A DNA stretch of 64,000 nucleotides from Forficula auricularia (GCA_024734495.1 JALMQS010000153.1:9449294-9513293); one strand, 5' to 3'; shown: positions 24,601 to 33,929, numbered from the stretch's first letter. Notes: generated by a model not told the origin, from the sequence alone. Numbers and translations: made by a program.

Positions 24601-25048
24601 CTCACAGAATGAGAAAGTGTTAGATAGAGGTCAATCAACTAGTGAACAAACCCAGAATTCTGATAGTCATTCTTTGAAAGAAACTTTAATTGAAAAATTA
24701 AGTTGTAAGGATTCAAAAGAGAATATTACAGAATTATATTCATCAATTAAAGATTTAAGGGATAATTATAAAACATCTGAATCAAATCTCCATAAATCAA
24801 GCATAGAATCTTCGAAGGAAGATTTAAAGGGATCAAAAATGAGTCTTCAAGATTCTACTAAAGAGAAATTAAATGAGAGTTGGGAATCGGCTGATTGGAC
24901 CAAATTACTTGATACAGATAATATTAGAGGAGATGAATTGCGTGATATGCCAAGCGTACTTGTTCATTATTCGGAGTGTCCCATGGTTGAAGATGATGGG
25001 GAACTGAAAGAAGTTCTTGTGCACAAAGATACATTGAAAAGAACATGA
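3656..25048 (+). CDS. Best: Bestrophin-family calcium-activated chloride channel (5' end outside window)
   Basis: Bestrophins form pentameric Ca2+-activated anion channels. Nine coding exons join in phase: 3656-3790, 10785-10951, 11896-12053, 14901-14978, 15040-15192, 16792-16872, 17369-17520, 23489-23635 and 23719-25048, giving 799 codons after a split first codon. Seen: neck helix [11 protein letters not shown] followed by [45 protein letters not shown]; and the calcium-clasp stretch [20 protein letters not shown]. These match the family core in order. The N-terminal ~70 residues (first transmembrane part) were not found in 1-3655, so one or more exons lie upstream. After the conserved core comes a ~450-residue low-complexity, Ser/Lys/Glu-rich cytosolic tail, longer than in human BEST1, with a duplicated [14 protein letters not shown] segment. 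Intron 2 is GC-AG (CAG/gcaagc). The donor of exon 8 is ambiguous: AG/gctagt at 23635 or GA/gttaag at 23629, two residues apart, both in phase. The paralogue (Best1-4) is not assignable. Introns total ~19 kb and hold many TEs. Confidence 0.95.
4194..4412 (-). repeat. Family A hammerhead repeat, single copy A2
   Basis: Begins TTTTGAAAGTTTATCATG with GAAATAAGGACAAG and runs through the hammerhead at 4261-4300 into the ACCCACCAAATAGTTACATC block shared with A1 and A3. No matching inverted right arm, so this is a half element. Confidence 0.7.
4261..4300 (-). ncRNA. Hammerhead-ribozyme-like motif, intact core (family A)
   Basis: Minus strand: CUGAAGA, helix II GUCG/CGAC, GAAACGU, H17 = U. The conserved core is complete. 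Helix I is weak: only the first pair forms, because GATTG replaces the GGC/GGUU of sister copies. Confidence 0.6.
5262..5480. repeat. Inverted repeat, ~75-bp arms, ~58-bp spacer
   Basis: Left arm 5262-5345 and right arm 5403-5480 are near-perfect reverse complements (for example AATACAATAAACTACGAC against GTCGTAGTTTATTGTATT). The spacer contains AACGATCGCAATCGATCG. No hammerhead core; superfamily unknown. Confidence 0.7.
5924..6605 (+). mobile_element. Interspersed DNA-transposon-like family K, copy 1
   Basis: Ends are CTTTACCATACAGGGTATGG and ...TTGTATGGTAAAG, a short terminal inverted repeat. The interior (GTATTGTAATCGTGCATGAA, GTGGACGAGCTAGCTCAAAA, and an internal tandem of AACTCAACCAAATTTTG...ATAATCA) recurs at 20219-20882 (+) and 21965-22645 (-), with a truncated end at 10670-10735. 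No coding capacity seen. Confidence 0.75.
6708..6990 (+). pseudogene. Tc1/mariner transposase remnant (C-terminal part)
   Basis: The segment reads [20 protein letters not shown] then [14 protein letters not shown], matching the WPxxSPDLNPIENxW region and the C-terminus of Tc1-like DDE transposases, with DLNP deleted. Upstream, ACAGTGGGTGGCCAAATTA at 6709 looks like the element's terminal repeat, brought next to the C-terminus by an internal deletion. Confidence 0.7.
7041..7170 (+). pseudogene. Cysteine-rich fragment resembling a piggyBac transposase C-terminus
   Basis: One frame reads [23 protein letters not shown]...CAEC then stop, a CxC / CxxC arrangement like the zinc-binding tail of piggyBac-type transposases. 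It is too short for certainty. Confidence 0.35.
7228..7285 (+). repeat. 3' fragment of tRNA-derived SINE S3
   Basis: AGTAATCGCCGACGCTCG followed by TATGGCACTTGAAGAAGAAG equals the 3' end of the fuller SINE at 18374-18604 (which lies on the other strand). Only this tail is present. Confidence 0.6.
7617..7663 (-). ncRNA. Hammerhead-ribozyme-like motif, intact core (family B)
   Basis: Minus strand: CAAAACC - CUGAAGA - A - GGA...UCC - GAAACAUC / GGGUUUUG. Helix I pairs CAAAACC with GGGUUUUG with one bulged G; helix II is GGA/UCC; H17 = C. All invariant core bases are present. Confidence 0.65.
7697..7742 (+). ncRNA. Hammerhead-like motif with U4-to-C change (family B)
   Basis: AAAACU - CCGAAGA - A - GGAGG AAUAG CCUCC - GAAACGUC / GGUUUU. 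Helix II is a perfect 5-bp stem and helix I pairs six positions, but core U4 is C, which should abolish cleavage. Confidence 0.5.
8150..9245. repeat. ~1.1-kb fold-back (palindromic) element
   Basis: Both halves are reverse complements for about 500 bp, centred near 8720. The outer end AAGATTGTTTTCTTTCTC at 9225-9242 mirrors 8212-8225; the inner parts share ACGATTTTCTCAAAAAGTACTGAA-like sequence. Related copies: 9340-9845 (one arm) and 28880-29690 (both arms). No hammerhead core, no open frame beyond mirror-image short ones. Confidence 0.8.
9340..9845. repeat. Additional arm of the fold-back family
   Basis: Diverged repeat of 8830-9245 in the same orientation, from the AATTAATTGTTTTATAATAT block through GAAATTTCAATAGATTTG to GATGAAATGAATAAAATAAG. 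It lies directly beside the palindrome, as a three-arm array. Confidence 0.65.
10670..10735. repeat. Truncated end of family K
   Basis: ATAAGCTGATGTGGCCATCC then ACCTTACCATAAAACCTTCC matches the outer end of family K seen at 21940-21985. The rest of the element is absent. Confidence 0.5.
12590..12830. repeat. GC-rich repeat fragment, possibly a hAT end
   Basis: A locally GC-rich block inside bestrophin intron 3 with a repeated GCTTCGCGGCGCAC / GTTTCGCGGCGCAC motif and AGTTTGGGAGC, similar to the subterminal part of hAT elements. No full terminal repeat or target duplication found. Confidence 0.3.
13200..13230 (-). repeat. Fragment of SINE family S2
   Basis: The minus strand contains the block GTGAACACAACCCTTCTGACATGT, the counterpart of the segment after the B box in the S2 copies at 15483-15527 and 50585-50670. 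Confidence 0.45.
14126..14357 (+). repeat. tRNA-like SINE S1 with inverted 3' half (palindrome)
   Basis: Centre: GTGTGAGCTAACTGCCCGG and, downstream, GGTTCGACTCC, the latter a perfect pol III B box. Flanks 14126-14212 and 14270-14357 are ~80-bp near-perfect reverse complements (AAATTGCGATATCAG / CTGATATCGCAATTT). Other copies at 39625-39785 (+) and 61545-61720 (-) lack the extra inverted half, so here a partial inverted copy has been added. Not a real tRNA gene: no cloverleaf acceptor stem. Confidence 0.65.
15483..15527 (+). repeat. Fragment of SINE family S2
   Basis: ACTCAGGTTCAATTTTCTAG then GGTGAAACAACCCTTCTGACATG, a degraded B box and 3' flank homologous to 50620-50670. Confidence 0.5.
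16455..16640 (-). repeat. Tail of hammerhead-family E without its ribozyme
   Basis: Shares the TGTTTCAC(C/T)...ACACCA(T/C)CTCCCTTAA end (minus strand) and GGTAGGTTTCACATAAATAA with family E copies at 48036-48260, 49040-49240 and 56480-56690. No CUGAUGA core remains. Confidence 0.5.
16985..17235. mobile_element. MITE, CCGATTTCACCAAAC family, copy 1
   Basis: Left end CCCGATTTCACCAAACAAAT and right end TTGGTGAAATACAATTGGCC are imperfect inverted ends; the interior GGTAGCACTTCATTAAACTC and AATGATACTTA recur at 18270-18745. Superfamily not assigned. Confidence 0.6.
18270..18745. mobile_element. MITE, CCGATTTCACCAAAC family, copy 2, interrupted by a SINE
   Basis: Begins CCCGATTTTACAAACCAAAC and ends GTATGGTTGGTGAAATAGGG, matching copy 1 at 16985-17235. 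The SINE S3 at 18374-18604 splits it. Confidence 0.6.
18374..18604 (-). repeat. tRNA-derived SINE S3 with target-site duplication
   Basis: Minus strand starts AGCCAGGTTGGCAGAGTGG (pol III A box) and has GGTTCAAGCCC (B box). It continues through GGCAATGGGAAACCACCCC and ends in (GAA)n. The flanking AGCCTTC occurs at both ends (18371-18377 and 18606-18612), a short target duplication. Confidence 0.75.
19204..19244 (-). ncRNA. Hammerhead-ribozyme-like motif, intact core (family A)
   Basis: Minus strand: AGCC - CUGAAGA - A - GUCG GCAAAGU CGA - AGAAACGUU / GGCU. Helix I AGCC/GGCU pairs 4 bp; core CUGAAGA and GAAA are intact; helix III ACGU is self-complementary; H17 = U. The last helix II base is A instead of C. 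Confidence 0.65.
19412..19454 (+). ncRNA. Hammerhead-like motif, G12 changed (family A)
   Basis: AGCC - CUGAAGA - A - GUCG GCAAAGU CGAC - AAAACGUU / GGCU. Helices I (4 bp) and II (4 bp) pair, but GAAA has become AAAA, so activity should be lost. Confidence 0.55.
19838..20013. mobile_element. GC-rich hAT-type MITE
   Basis: Right end (reverse complement) CAGGGCCAGCCCTACTATAG and left end AGTGCCGGCCCGAGGCAAG look like the CAGGGCCGGCCC termini of hAT MITEs. The 8-bp duplication is not clear. Confidence 0.5.
20021..20178. mobile_element. piggyBac-type MITE flanked by TTAA
   Basis: CCCTTTAACTGCGGGT at the left and CGCAGTTAATAAAGGG at the right are inverted ends; TTAA lies directly outside both (20017-20020 and 20179-20182). 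The 158-bp body is non-coding. TTAA duplication is the piggyBac hallmark. Confidence 0.8.
20219..20882 (+). mobile_element. Family K, copy 2
   Basis: Same ends (CTTTACCATACAGGGTATGG...GGTTGTATGGTAAAG) and interior as 5924-6605, highly similar. It faces copy 3 at 21965-22645 in inverted orientation 1.1 kb away. Confidence 0.75.
21226..21418 (+). repeat. tRNA-derived SINE S4 with poly(A) tail and target duplication
   Basis: GATAGGCTAGTCGGTAGCG (A box) and GGTTCGAATCC (B box), then a 3' body and ~28 A. The 14-mer ATACCTACTAGTGG flanks both sides exactly (21212-21225 and 21419-21432), so this is a clean, fairly recent retroposition. Confidence 0.85.
21965..22645 (-). mobile_element. Family K, copy 3
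   Basis: Reverse-complement copy of 5924-6605 and 20219-20882, with ends ACTTTACCATACAACCTGGG and CCCTGTATGGTAAAGT. No coding capacity. Confidence 0.75.
22763..22806 (-). ncRNA. Hammerhead-like motif, A9 changed to G (family D)
   Basis: Minus strand: GA - CUGAUGG - U - GAAGAC CAA GUCUUC - GAAACUAUAGUC / UC. Helix II is a perfect 6-bp stem; helix III ACUAUAGU is self-complementary; H17 = C. A9 is G in both family D copies, which would weaken the core. Confidence 0.5.
22909..22954 (+). ncRNA. Hammerhead-like motif, decayed (family D)
   Basis: GA - CUGAUGG - U - GAAGAC CAA GUCUUC - GGAACUAUAGUC / UC. As its partner, with an additional GAAA to GGAA change. Confidence 0.45.
23118..23328. mobile_element. 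hAT MITE with CAGGGGTCCCCAAAC-type ends
   Basis: Left end CATGGGTCTCCAAACTTTCT, right end (reverse complement) CAGGGGTCCCCAAACTACGG, with GGGCCGG subterminal blocks. Flanks GTCTACAG (23110-23117) and ACCTACAG (23329-23336) match 6 of 8. Ends resemble vertebrate Charlie/OC1-like hAT elements. Confidence 0.75.
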
Positions 25049-25308
25049 AGTATTTCTGATAGCCTGATATGATAATAATATGTCGGCCATACCAAGCTGC
25101 ATTTATATTTTATTAATCAGTTGTTTTTTATCATTCCTTATTCAAATATTTCCTTAAAGTATTAGAAGTATAGGTAATTAAGTTGAAACTGTTATGCAAT
25201 TTTATCCTTTTAATTGTAATTTTATTATACTGAATTTGTCCTGGTTTAGTGAACATTTTATTTTAAAAAAATTACTATAATATTAAAATTTTCAAAATCT
25301 CAATTAAA

Positions 25309-25314
25309 AATAAA
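25309..25314 (+). terminator. Candidate polyadenylation signal of bestrophin
   Basis: AATAAA about 260 bases after the stop codon; another AATAAA lies at 25410. Weak evidence in such AT-rich sequence. Confidence 0.3.
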
Positions 25315-26021
25315 AAAATTATTTAAGAAAGAAGTTTTATAATTAAAAGACAAATTTTGATTAATTTATTACTCTTCTTCTTTACAAAAAATAACTTCGT
25401 CATAATATGAATAAATTAAAAAAAACTTTCTTTTTGTTATCTTTCTCGTTTTTAAAATTATTATTTGGTATGCTTATTATTTATTATTATATCTAACTTT
25501 CTACTTTAAATATTCATTCACGTTTTTGGTATTTATTCCAAATACATGAGAGAACAAGCAGTCAGTATTAAATGCAGCTCTAACGAAAGAAAACTTTAAA
25601 AAATATTTCCCCTGCTTGATTGTGGATTGATTTCCTTCAAGGATTTTACTTAATGAACTTAGACATATAGTCAGTTATTGGAGCTTTCAAATATTTTTTT
25701 TTTCAATATAAATATTAAGCTATAATAATGAACATATTGTCTTTCATTTTGAGCTCTCTAGACGTAATGACCCCCTCTTTCTATATATATTCTTTAGAAA
25801 CTTTATTTAGTAATTTTGAGAACATTCCCTATTTAAGTGAAAATGAAATTTCTATGGTAGCATGGGCGCCCGCAAGAGAGGGGAACTTATTCATGTTACA
25901 ATAAACATAAAATATTTATTTATAACTGAGGATTTAATGGAAGTCATTCTAGGAATAAATAAAAAGAATATTTCCAATAAATAGAAGAGTATTTATTGGA
26001 GGTTTTCTCTTTAAAGCTTTT

Positions 26022-26064
26022 GAAACTGACGTTTCGGAGGATCTTCCCTACTTCTTCAGGGTTC
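26022..26064 (-). ncRNA. Hammerhead-ribozyme-like motif, intact core (family C)
   Basis: Minus strand: GAACC - CUGAAGA - A - GUAGG GAAGAU CCUCC - GAAACGUC / AGUUUC. Core bases intact; helix II has one mismatch; helix I pairs after an initial C-A mismatch; helix III ACGU self-complementary; H17 = C. Confidence 0.55.
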
Positions 26065-26112
26065 AAAGGGTCAACGTAGGAAGCATGTAATATTTTCCTT
26101 CATTGACCATTT

Positions 26113-26156
26113 GAATCTTGAAGAGGTGGGCAAGATCCTCCGAAACGTCAGTTTCA
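26113..26156 (+). ncRNA. Hammerhead-like motif, C3 changed (family C)
   Basis: AUC - UUGAAGA - GGUGGGCAAGAUCCUCC - GAAACGUC / AGUUUC. GAAA and helix III are kept; core C3 is U. Confidence 0.45.
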
Positions 26157-26744
26157 AAAGCTTTAAAGAGAAAAACCTCCAATAAATACTCTTTTATTGG
26201 AAATATTTTTATTTATTCCTGGACGGCCTTTCATTAAACCCTCAGCTTTAAATCTACCAGTCCGTCTCTGAAGAAAAGCTTCTAATACAATAAAACATTT
26301 ATTATGATAGTCGTTGAGCAGGAGAGAAAAGTTGATAAATAGATATTATATTATGTCATCGAAATAAAATTTCATCCTTCTCGCAAATGGGACTTTAAAA
26401 AGTCGCTAAATTATATTATTTAAACATAAGTTTAATGAATAAGGTATTTGCTATTGAAATAATGAAACGAGCCTAACAATATAGATTATAAATAAATAAA
26501 TTTCATCGAATCTAGGGGATAGTAAATGCCCCCTCCCATAAGTGCCCATGTTTGATAGATATTTATTTATATTTCTTTAAATTTCTGATTTTACTTATTT
26601 TAATCCCATTAATCAAAATATTCCCAATTGCTTCTTCATAATTTCGAAATTCCTTCCTTCATAAATATTAATTTTCATGTAAATAAACGCATTATAAGAT
26701 AATTTTATTCTTTTACATTTCTATTTGATAATTTATCTTTAAGT

Positions 26745-27080
26745 ACTTTTATACACAGCTAAAAATACATTTCAGATTTTTCCCTGTAATTTTGTTTTTT
26801 CTGTTCATTTTTTGGATTTTTTTTTTTGAACATATAATTTTTCGTTAGTTCTGACCTCTAGTCTATTTTTAGTTTTGATTGAGACGCTTTAGAACATTGA
26901 ACTCAATTTAAATACATAATTATTTAAATTATACTTAAATAATATCAAAATAAAACGCCTTCCAAATATTAATTTTAAACTAAATTTGAGTTTACATTTA
27001 AAGGATTAATTCAGTAGGAAAATATTATTTTGTTATATATTATACATCCTTAAGATATTATTTTTATGCTATAAACTTGT
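26745..27080. repeat. Dispersed direct repeat, copy 1
   Basis: Contains CTAGTCTATTTTTAGTTTTG, ACATTGAACTCAATTT and CCAAATATTAATTTTAAAC in the same order as 30890-31210. Non-coding, same orientation; nature unknown. Confidence 0.6.
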
Positions 27081-28879
27081 CTTTTTATTTCTAGTGAGTT
27101 TCAAAAATACTCGTATATAAAATGAAATTCATTATTCTCTTTTTTTCCTATAAAACAAGAGAATCTTATTTTAAATAGATTTATTAAAACTAAAGAATAA
27201 TGAAAAAATTATATTTTATTTTGTCATCGCATACCTTTATATTAAAAAATGACGAATGATGGAAAAGAATGAAGACTTATAATGTTAAAAATAGGGTATT
27301 AATATCCTTGACTTTGACTTTGTCCTTTCACATTATCCTTGATTCTTTTCTTTTTTCTTATTTTACAAAAAAGACCACTAAACTATATGCTGCCCTTTTG
27401 TTGGATTGTTATTTTGTTATACATGCTTTTTGTATCAGTTATACACGTTATTAAAACATTTATTTTGTATTATTATTCTTTATATTATTTTTAGAAAGAA
27501 TTCCCTCTCATTTATTTCTGAGTAAAAAAAATGTTTAGAAACTCGTATATATATAAATAGGTGAATTCTGGCAAAAGATCATGGTGAATTTTTAGTCTAT
27601 TATACAAGCGTAGGGGACTACAATTCATAAAATATCTTAGTAATTGAAAGTGAATATATACCTATATTATTTTGCATTAAAACAATTTTTTGATTTTAAC
27701 ATATTAACAGATTCTTCTTTCTTAATCAATTTAAATTTGTATTTTTCATTCAAAAATTTTTTAATTTTTTTATAATCATTTATTTATTCAATTAAAAAAT
27801 TCATTAACACTCGGATATAACTTCTTATTTTATTGTCATAAGTTAATCCTTTATAAACAAGCTAAATTATATTTTTAAATAGATGTAAGAAAGTAGATTT
27901 GCTAGTAAAATAAAATATAATAGTATATGTCAAGTTAAATTATCGTATATTTTATTATTAAAATAAATTCTACACTGATCTAAAGAAATTAATTGTAATT
28001 ATTATATATTATTTAATAAAAATTTAGATTTTTTTTATTATTTAATTAAATTATATTTATAAAGTTAATAAGTAAATAGGAAGTGTTTAAAAAAAAGATT
28101 AAAAAAAATTATAGAAAGAAATCTTCCTAGAAAATAAACATCTGTGGCACTTAGGTAAAATTAATTAAATTAAAATAGAAAAAAATATAAATATATATAG
28201 ATGCAAATTGTTCCCCAAGGAGATTAGGATAACACTCACTCCTATTTGACATGAAATAAAAAAATAATTAATTAAAAAAGAAATAGGAACAGCGCAATTA
28301 ATCAGATTAGAATCTATTAATATAATGTTAAGATAGAATTATAATATAGTATCACATACAGAGTGGAGAGGTTAAAGAACGCCCCTAGTTAACGTCCAAA
28401 TCGGTTAATGAACTTTTTAATTTCATAATTTTATTTCGGATAACTACCAATAAAGAACGATACCACAGGATGGTTTTTGTGTTCAATTTTAGTTGTGGTT
28501 TAGGCGAAAACATTGCTTTTCCCCAATTGTTTGTCTTAGATTCTTTTTTTCACTTTTGTGCAAAATCATGATTTGTTTTTTATATATCAACATTTTTCTT
28601 CTTTAGAATTTTTTAATATGTAGATTACCAGAGCAAAATGTATATAACTTTCCACATAAATTTCACCATTATGGCCTAACCCTTTGAGATATACAAATTT
28701 ATATAATAACCTTTAATAAAGGAGATTTAATTTACAACAGAAAAGTTATTATAATATGCGTGAAATGTCAAAAAACAATAGTTTACGAGTTAAAAGATAT
28801 TCCAATATTGTAGAGTGAATGGACCTATTGAATAACAATTAGTGTTTCATGATCTCGATATAACAAAAAGGATTATAAA

Positions 28880-29690
28880 TAAGAAAGAAATCGATTAATC
28901 TTAATCGATTTCATCTATCTGGAGGTTCATTTTCATTCATTTTAATATAAGAAAATAACATTTCGGTTAAGAATTTTGTAGTTTAAAAGAAATTTTATGA
29001 AAAGATTCAATTTCTTCTCTCCGGGAGAGAAATTACAAAAATATTTTTTTCTCATTAGATATTGATTCAAGTCTATTGAAATTTCATATCTGTGTGTTAT
29101 TTTCATTTATCATTTATATAAAATAATTATAATTAGGAAATTTCCCTTTTTAAGGGTAGTTTATTTGAAGTCAAATTTGAAAAAAAAACGCTAAAAACTC
29201 AGCTGAAATTTTTTTAAAAATATAAAATTAATAGATATTATAAAACAATCAATTATTAATAATTGATGCCGTATCTTTGAGAAAATGGCCGAAAACCCCG
29301 AAAACCGTCTAAAAAAACTATGTTTTTTGAAAGCACGAATGCCTTTGAAAAAAGTTTAAAAAGTCATATGAAACAATATATTGACTTGTGACATGGAGCT
29401 GAATTTTAAAATGTTTCTAAAACAGCATTTCATAGACGGTTATCACGGTTTTTGACGATTTTCTCAAAAAGTACTGAAACGATTTCGTTCAAAATTGAAT
29501 CTAATTATTAATAATTGATTGTTTTATAATATCTATTAATTTCATATTTTTAAAAATTATTTGAAAAGAGTTATTAGCGTTTTTCAAACTAGACTCCATA
29601 TAAATTACCCTTTAAAATTCAAATATTCTAATATAAACTATTTATTATAAAAGACAAAGGAAAATAACTTTAACATATTAAAATTTAAAA
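28880..29690. repeat. Fold-back element, second copy
   Basis: Diverged palindromic copy of 8150-9245: outer ATCGATTTCATCTATCTG at 28900, centre around 29300-29470 with ATAGACGGTTATCACGGTTT, and the GATTTTCTCAAAAAGTACTG block. Arms are less complete than in the first copy. Confidence 0.7.
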
Positions 29691-30889
29691 CATTTAAATG
29701 TACGATTATATAATATAATAAATAAATAAGTAAAATAATTTAAATATGCCTTCAACAGCAATCAGCCTGGCGTCCACGAGAAGCTTCAGAGACCAGTGCA
29801 AAGCTGCTAAATAATTATTTTATTAAATAATTAAAAGCGTTAAGACAAGTTTATTTAAAATGGATTTAAAAGCATTAATTTATATGATACATGTAACAAT
29901 TTTGATTGTTTTATTTGAATATATTCAGGGGCAATATCGTATTCTTGCTTAGGCGTCAAAAGATCGACAACTGACTTTACAGCTCACTTATTAATATATT
30001 TCTATAATAACAAATTACAGATTTTTATGTTGGGCCACTAAATATTAAAACATTAACCCCTTCTTCATTTGCTAAAAAATTCCATTGAACCAGGAGAGTC
30101 AGTTCACGAGACTCTCGCAGAGTCAACTTGTAATATAATTACAATTTTCAAACTGTTCATTTACAATAGGAAACTTATTTTTCTACCATGTGTGAATAAA
30201 ATGTTATTAAATACATTATTTTTTTATTAAAAGATAAATATATTTTTATTTGTTGATGGGTCAATAGTCTATATTTTTGACGTAGCGAAATAATTTAATG
30301 TGAAATACTTAAGTGATGTCTCGTATTAAGGAAGTTTCGATTTTTCTAAGGGGGGGGGGTGTTTTTAGAGAGGGGGCATAGTATAAGTCATTGACATGTG
30401 TTGCAGTTTTGTGAGAGTTTTTTTGAATAGAGTTAAAGGTGCTGATGATGCCCTGTTATGCCGAAATAAATTATACAATTGTCCACCTATATTTTATTCT
30501 CTTAAGCCTAGTACACCCTTAACAACAAAGTAGCGAGACGTTCTTCTCGAAAAACTAAAACTAGAAGATGGCATGGGTTTCAAAAAAATTTTATGAACGA
30601 CTCCTGCTGATTTTAAAAGCCTTTTGATTTTGCGTATGTTGCGCAACATTGTAGCGAAAATGCGTGCGTGTTCCGGGTCAGTATTTGACCCCCGCATCAA
30701 AATGATGCAGCCCCTATGGAACTCGAAAGATGGAGGGTCACTCTTCAGAGGATGGATTCTCTAAATAGATTGCTCTCTTTCGAAATGTTTGCTCCAACCA
30801 TCTGCAAAAGGATTTCGAAATCTGCATGTGTTATTCTTAAAAAAATTTCTGGAACCCATGCCATCTTCTAGTTTAATTTTTCGATAAGA

Positions 30890-31210
30890 GTAAGTACTTT
30901 TATACACACCTAAATATTCAATTGAGATTTTTTGATGAAATTTTTTTTCTTATGGCCCCTAGTCTATTTTTAGTTTTGATTGAGTCACTCTTAAAACATT
31001 GAACTCAATTTTAATTACATACTTATTTAAATTATAGGTACTTGAAAAATATCAAAATATTCCAAATATTAATTTTAAACTTTTTCTGAGTTTACATTTA
31101 GAGAATTAATTGAGTCGAAATAATTATTTTCAAAAGATTATCTTGTTATATATTATATATAATACAACAATGCAACCATTATATTAGTTTTATGCTTTAA
31201 ACTTGGTCCT
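30890..31210. repeat. Dispersed direct repeat, copy 2
   Basis: Counterpart of 26745-27080, about 4 kb away in the same orientation. Confidence 0.6.
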
Positions 31211-33169
31211 TTTTATTTCTAGTGATTGAAAAAAAAAACATAAAAACGTTTCCTAAATCCTCCAAATTTCACCACTAAGATATTCTAGAAAAAAATTATA
31301 AGGAAACAACTTTCAAACACATTTTTATTAAAGTTTTCTACATCATTTTAATATTGGTATTTAATGCTTTTACAATGAATTAATGAACAAAAGGGTAGTT
31401 TAAGAAAATCATATAAGATGCACCAACGTAATCATGTAATTCTGTCACATGATAGAGTATAAAATAAAAACTAGTTCAAAGAATAATAAAGTAAAAATAA
31501 ACTTAAAATAACATTTGACCATTTTACAAAAAGTACTTTTTTCCCCTGCCCCTTATCCCTCATCAATCCTGTGTGTTAGTCTTTAGGAGCATCGAGCAAA
31601 GCAACGTCCAAAAGAAACAAATATGAACAAGTAAGTGTAAAACCGACAGACAAAAAGACCGAAAAAAATATGTAGGTAGAGCAAGAGTTTTTCTCATTAT
31701 GTTCACGTCCCCAGATGTGTAGGTACTCACAATCCAATGGTCAAATTTGGGTCCCCTCGACAATTCTAAAGGGCCTCTATAATTTTTTTTTTAATTTATC
31801 TCCAACCTTATTTTCTAAAAATTTATTTACAGTATTATAAAATTAAAATAATTTAAACAGAAAGTAAATTATGATTAAATAAATTGTTTTATTTTGGTCT
31901 TCATAGTTCAAGAATCGTTCAAAAATTTCAGTGAAATTCTGTCCCATTAAGATTTTAATTAGTTTTAAATTACTTATAGATAGTGATAGATATCGATTGA
32001 TTTTTTTCTCTGTCTGTCTGCAGACATCGACCCACGATAAAGCGAAAACCAATGGTCGTAAAAAGTTTGTTCTAACGCCCAATTATTTAAAAAAAATTTA
32101 CCCGAAAAACTGATTAAATTTCAGGCTTTCTAAATTTAGAATTTACGATTCAAAAAGAAAACAAAAACCAATAGGAAACCGTCGAACAGTTTAGAGTCTA
32201 AACTTTACCCAATTATTTGAAATTTGGCTCGAAAATTTTTAATAATAAGTTTTTCTGTTTTCTGTCTAATTTCAACTTTCTAGCTCTTTGCTGAAAAAAA
32301 ATTACCCAACCACCAAAATTTGTAGAATCTACCAAGTCATAGAAACAAACTTATTTTTTCCTCAAATTTTTGTTTAAATCATGAAAAGTTACACCAATCA
32401 ATATGTATACATACATACGATATATAAAAATCAATAATTCCTTCTGCTTTGTGAATTTGATTCTGTTAATATTTTAAATGAAATTAAAATATTAAAAAGT
32501 ATTTAATTTTCAAAATCTAACTATAATTCTATTATTTTGCAATTCTATTTACATTTTTTTTTTTTTTTGTTTGAAATGATTCATCTTCCATTCTGAAATG
32601 GGATCGTTATTTTCCTAGTAAATTTTGGCAATCTATAGATCCGTGCATCAGGATACATTACGCGCACGCTCAGTGATCGGATGGGTTTAATCAACCTCTA
32701 AATATAAAATGAATCTAGAATTGATAGAAACTCGACTAGCTATAAAAGATAGAACTTATGCAAAAAAATAAGACATTTTTAAATAAAAATAAGATAATTC
32801 TATTCAAATGAAATTTAAATGACATGATGCGTACTGGATATGTTAATTTTTAAAGGAGGTGGATAAAATTTTATCATCTGAAATTAGCAAGCAATTAATG
32901 CCTTGTGAACCCACTAACTCGCTGTAATTCTGATTCGACAGTTTCCACTGAAGAAGAGGTGCCGTAGTAGGTACTCTAAAATATCTGGATTAACCATTTG
33001 AATAAATAAAAAATTAGTGGAAAGAAGCAATTGAATTTTATACGCAATAATAATGGATAATGAATTTTTAAATATAAAAGTACCATAAGTATTTTAGTTA
33101 AAACGAATATTATTAAATTATGGAAAAAATTATCTCATATGAAAAGTAAAATTGTTTAGGCCAAGGGTC

Positions 33170-33560
33170 GACGAACTGGAGTAAATTACCCCAAGTAGGG
33201 TAAAATTGAAAATTTTGAGGTAAAGAGGGCTAATCGAGGGGAGAACCGCGACCTAATATCGTGTACACCGAGGGGTGAACCGCGACCTAAAATCATGTAC
33301 ACCTACTTCCACTTTCATTTCGAAGTAGAAGACAATAGATTATCTAATGAATTCCAAAGTAATTCCAAATAATTCCAAAGACGGTGTACACCTAATTCCA
33401 ATCGCAGTTCACCCCTCGGCGTACACTACTTCCACTTCCACTTTCATTTCCAAGTAGAATACAATAGAAGAAGGGCCATTATCTAATGAATTCCAAAATG
33501 ATTCCACATAATTTCAAAGACGTGTACACCTAATTGCAATCGCGGTTCACCCCTCGGGGC
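33170..33560. repeat. Imperfect tandem block with CGAGGGGTGAACCGCGA inverted motif
   Basis: Two ~120-bp units (about 33298-33385 and 33425-33525) share CCACTTTCATTTC, AGTAGAA-ACAATAGA, ATTATCTAATGAATTCCAAA and AAAGACGGTGTACACCTAAT. The flanking CGAGGGGTGAACCGCGAC occurs inverted as GCGGTTCACCCCTCG. No coding sign. Confidence 0.65.
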
Positions 33561-33594
33561 TAATATATGTCGGAAAATGTTTATTGATTGTGAT

Positions 33595-33800
33595 TATATA
33601 AATAAATACAAATCTTTTATTAAAACTATTTTTTCAAACGTTTATTGAAATATCAAACATTTCGGGAGAATTTCTCAATGGAATTTTAATTTAAGAATTA
33701 ATTTGAAAAAAAGAAAAAAAAGTTGCTTTATATTTATTTCATTCCCCCGAAACGTTTGAAGATGGTTTTATAAAAGATTTGTATTTATATTTATATATAA
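33595..33800. repeat. Inverted pair with hammerhead-like 3' halves (degenerate, family I)
   Basis: Outer arms ACAAATCTTTTATTAAAACT and TTTTATAAAAGATTTGTATT mirror each other. CCCCCGAAACGTTTGAAGATGG-type sequence on the right, and on the minus strand CTCCCGAAATGTTTGA on the left, recall the GAAACGUU half of the other families. No CUGANGA core is present. Confidence 0.4.
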
Positions 33801-33929
33801 AAGAAGTCTAGAATCTAGAAATTTTAATAAAATAAATAAATATTATGGGGTAATAGGTAAAAAGTTTCCCGATACTGGCTTACCTGGCCTGGTATAGGCA
33901 TAGAAAGTAAATTGGTAAAAGCAAACTGT

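Larger units (their letters stand above)
25965..26280. repeat. Hammerhead-family C inverted element
   Basis: Arms: GGAGGTTTTCTCTTTAAAGC against GCTTTAAAGAGAAAAACCTCC-type mirror, with AATAAAAGAGTATTTATTGG. Hammerheads diverge at 26022-26064 (-) and 26113-26156 (+). The right arm continues ~150 bp further (to about 26420) in homology with 34961-35250. Confidence 0.75.

Noticed and set aside
30494..30700. 68-codon minus-strand frame with FLKPMPSSSFSFSRRTSRYF.
   Set aside because: No recognised homology; partly repeated nearby at 30840-30880 (CCCATGCCATCTTCTAGTTT), so likely repeat-derived.
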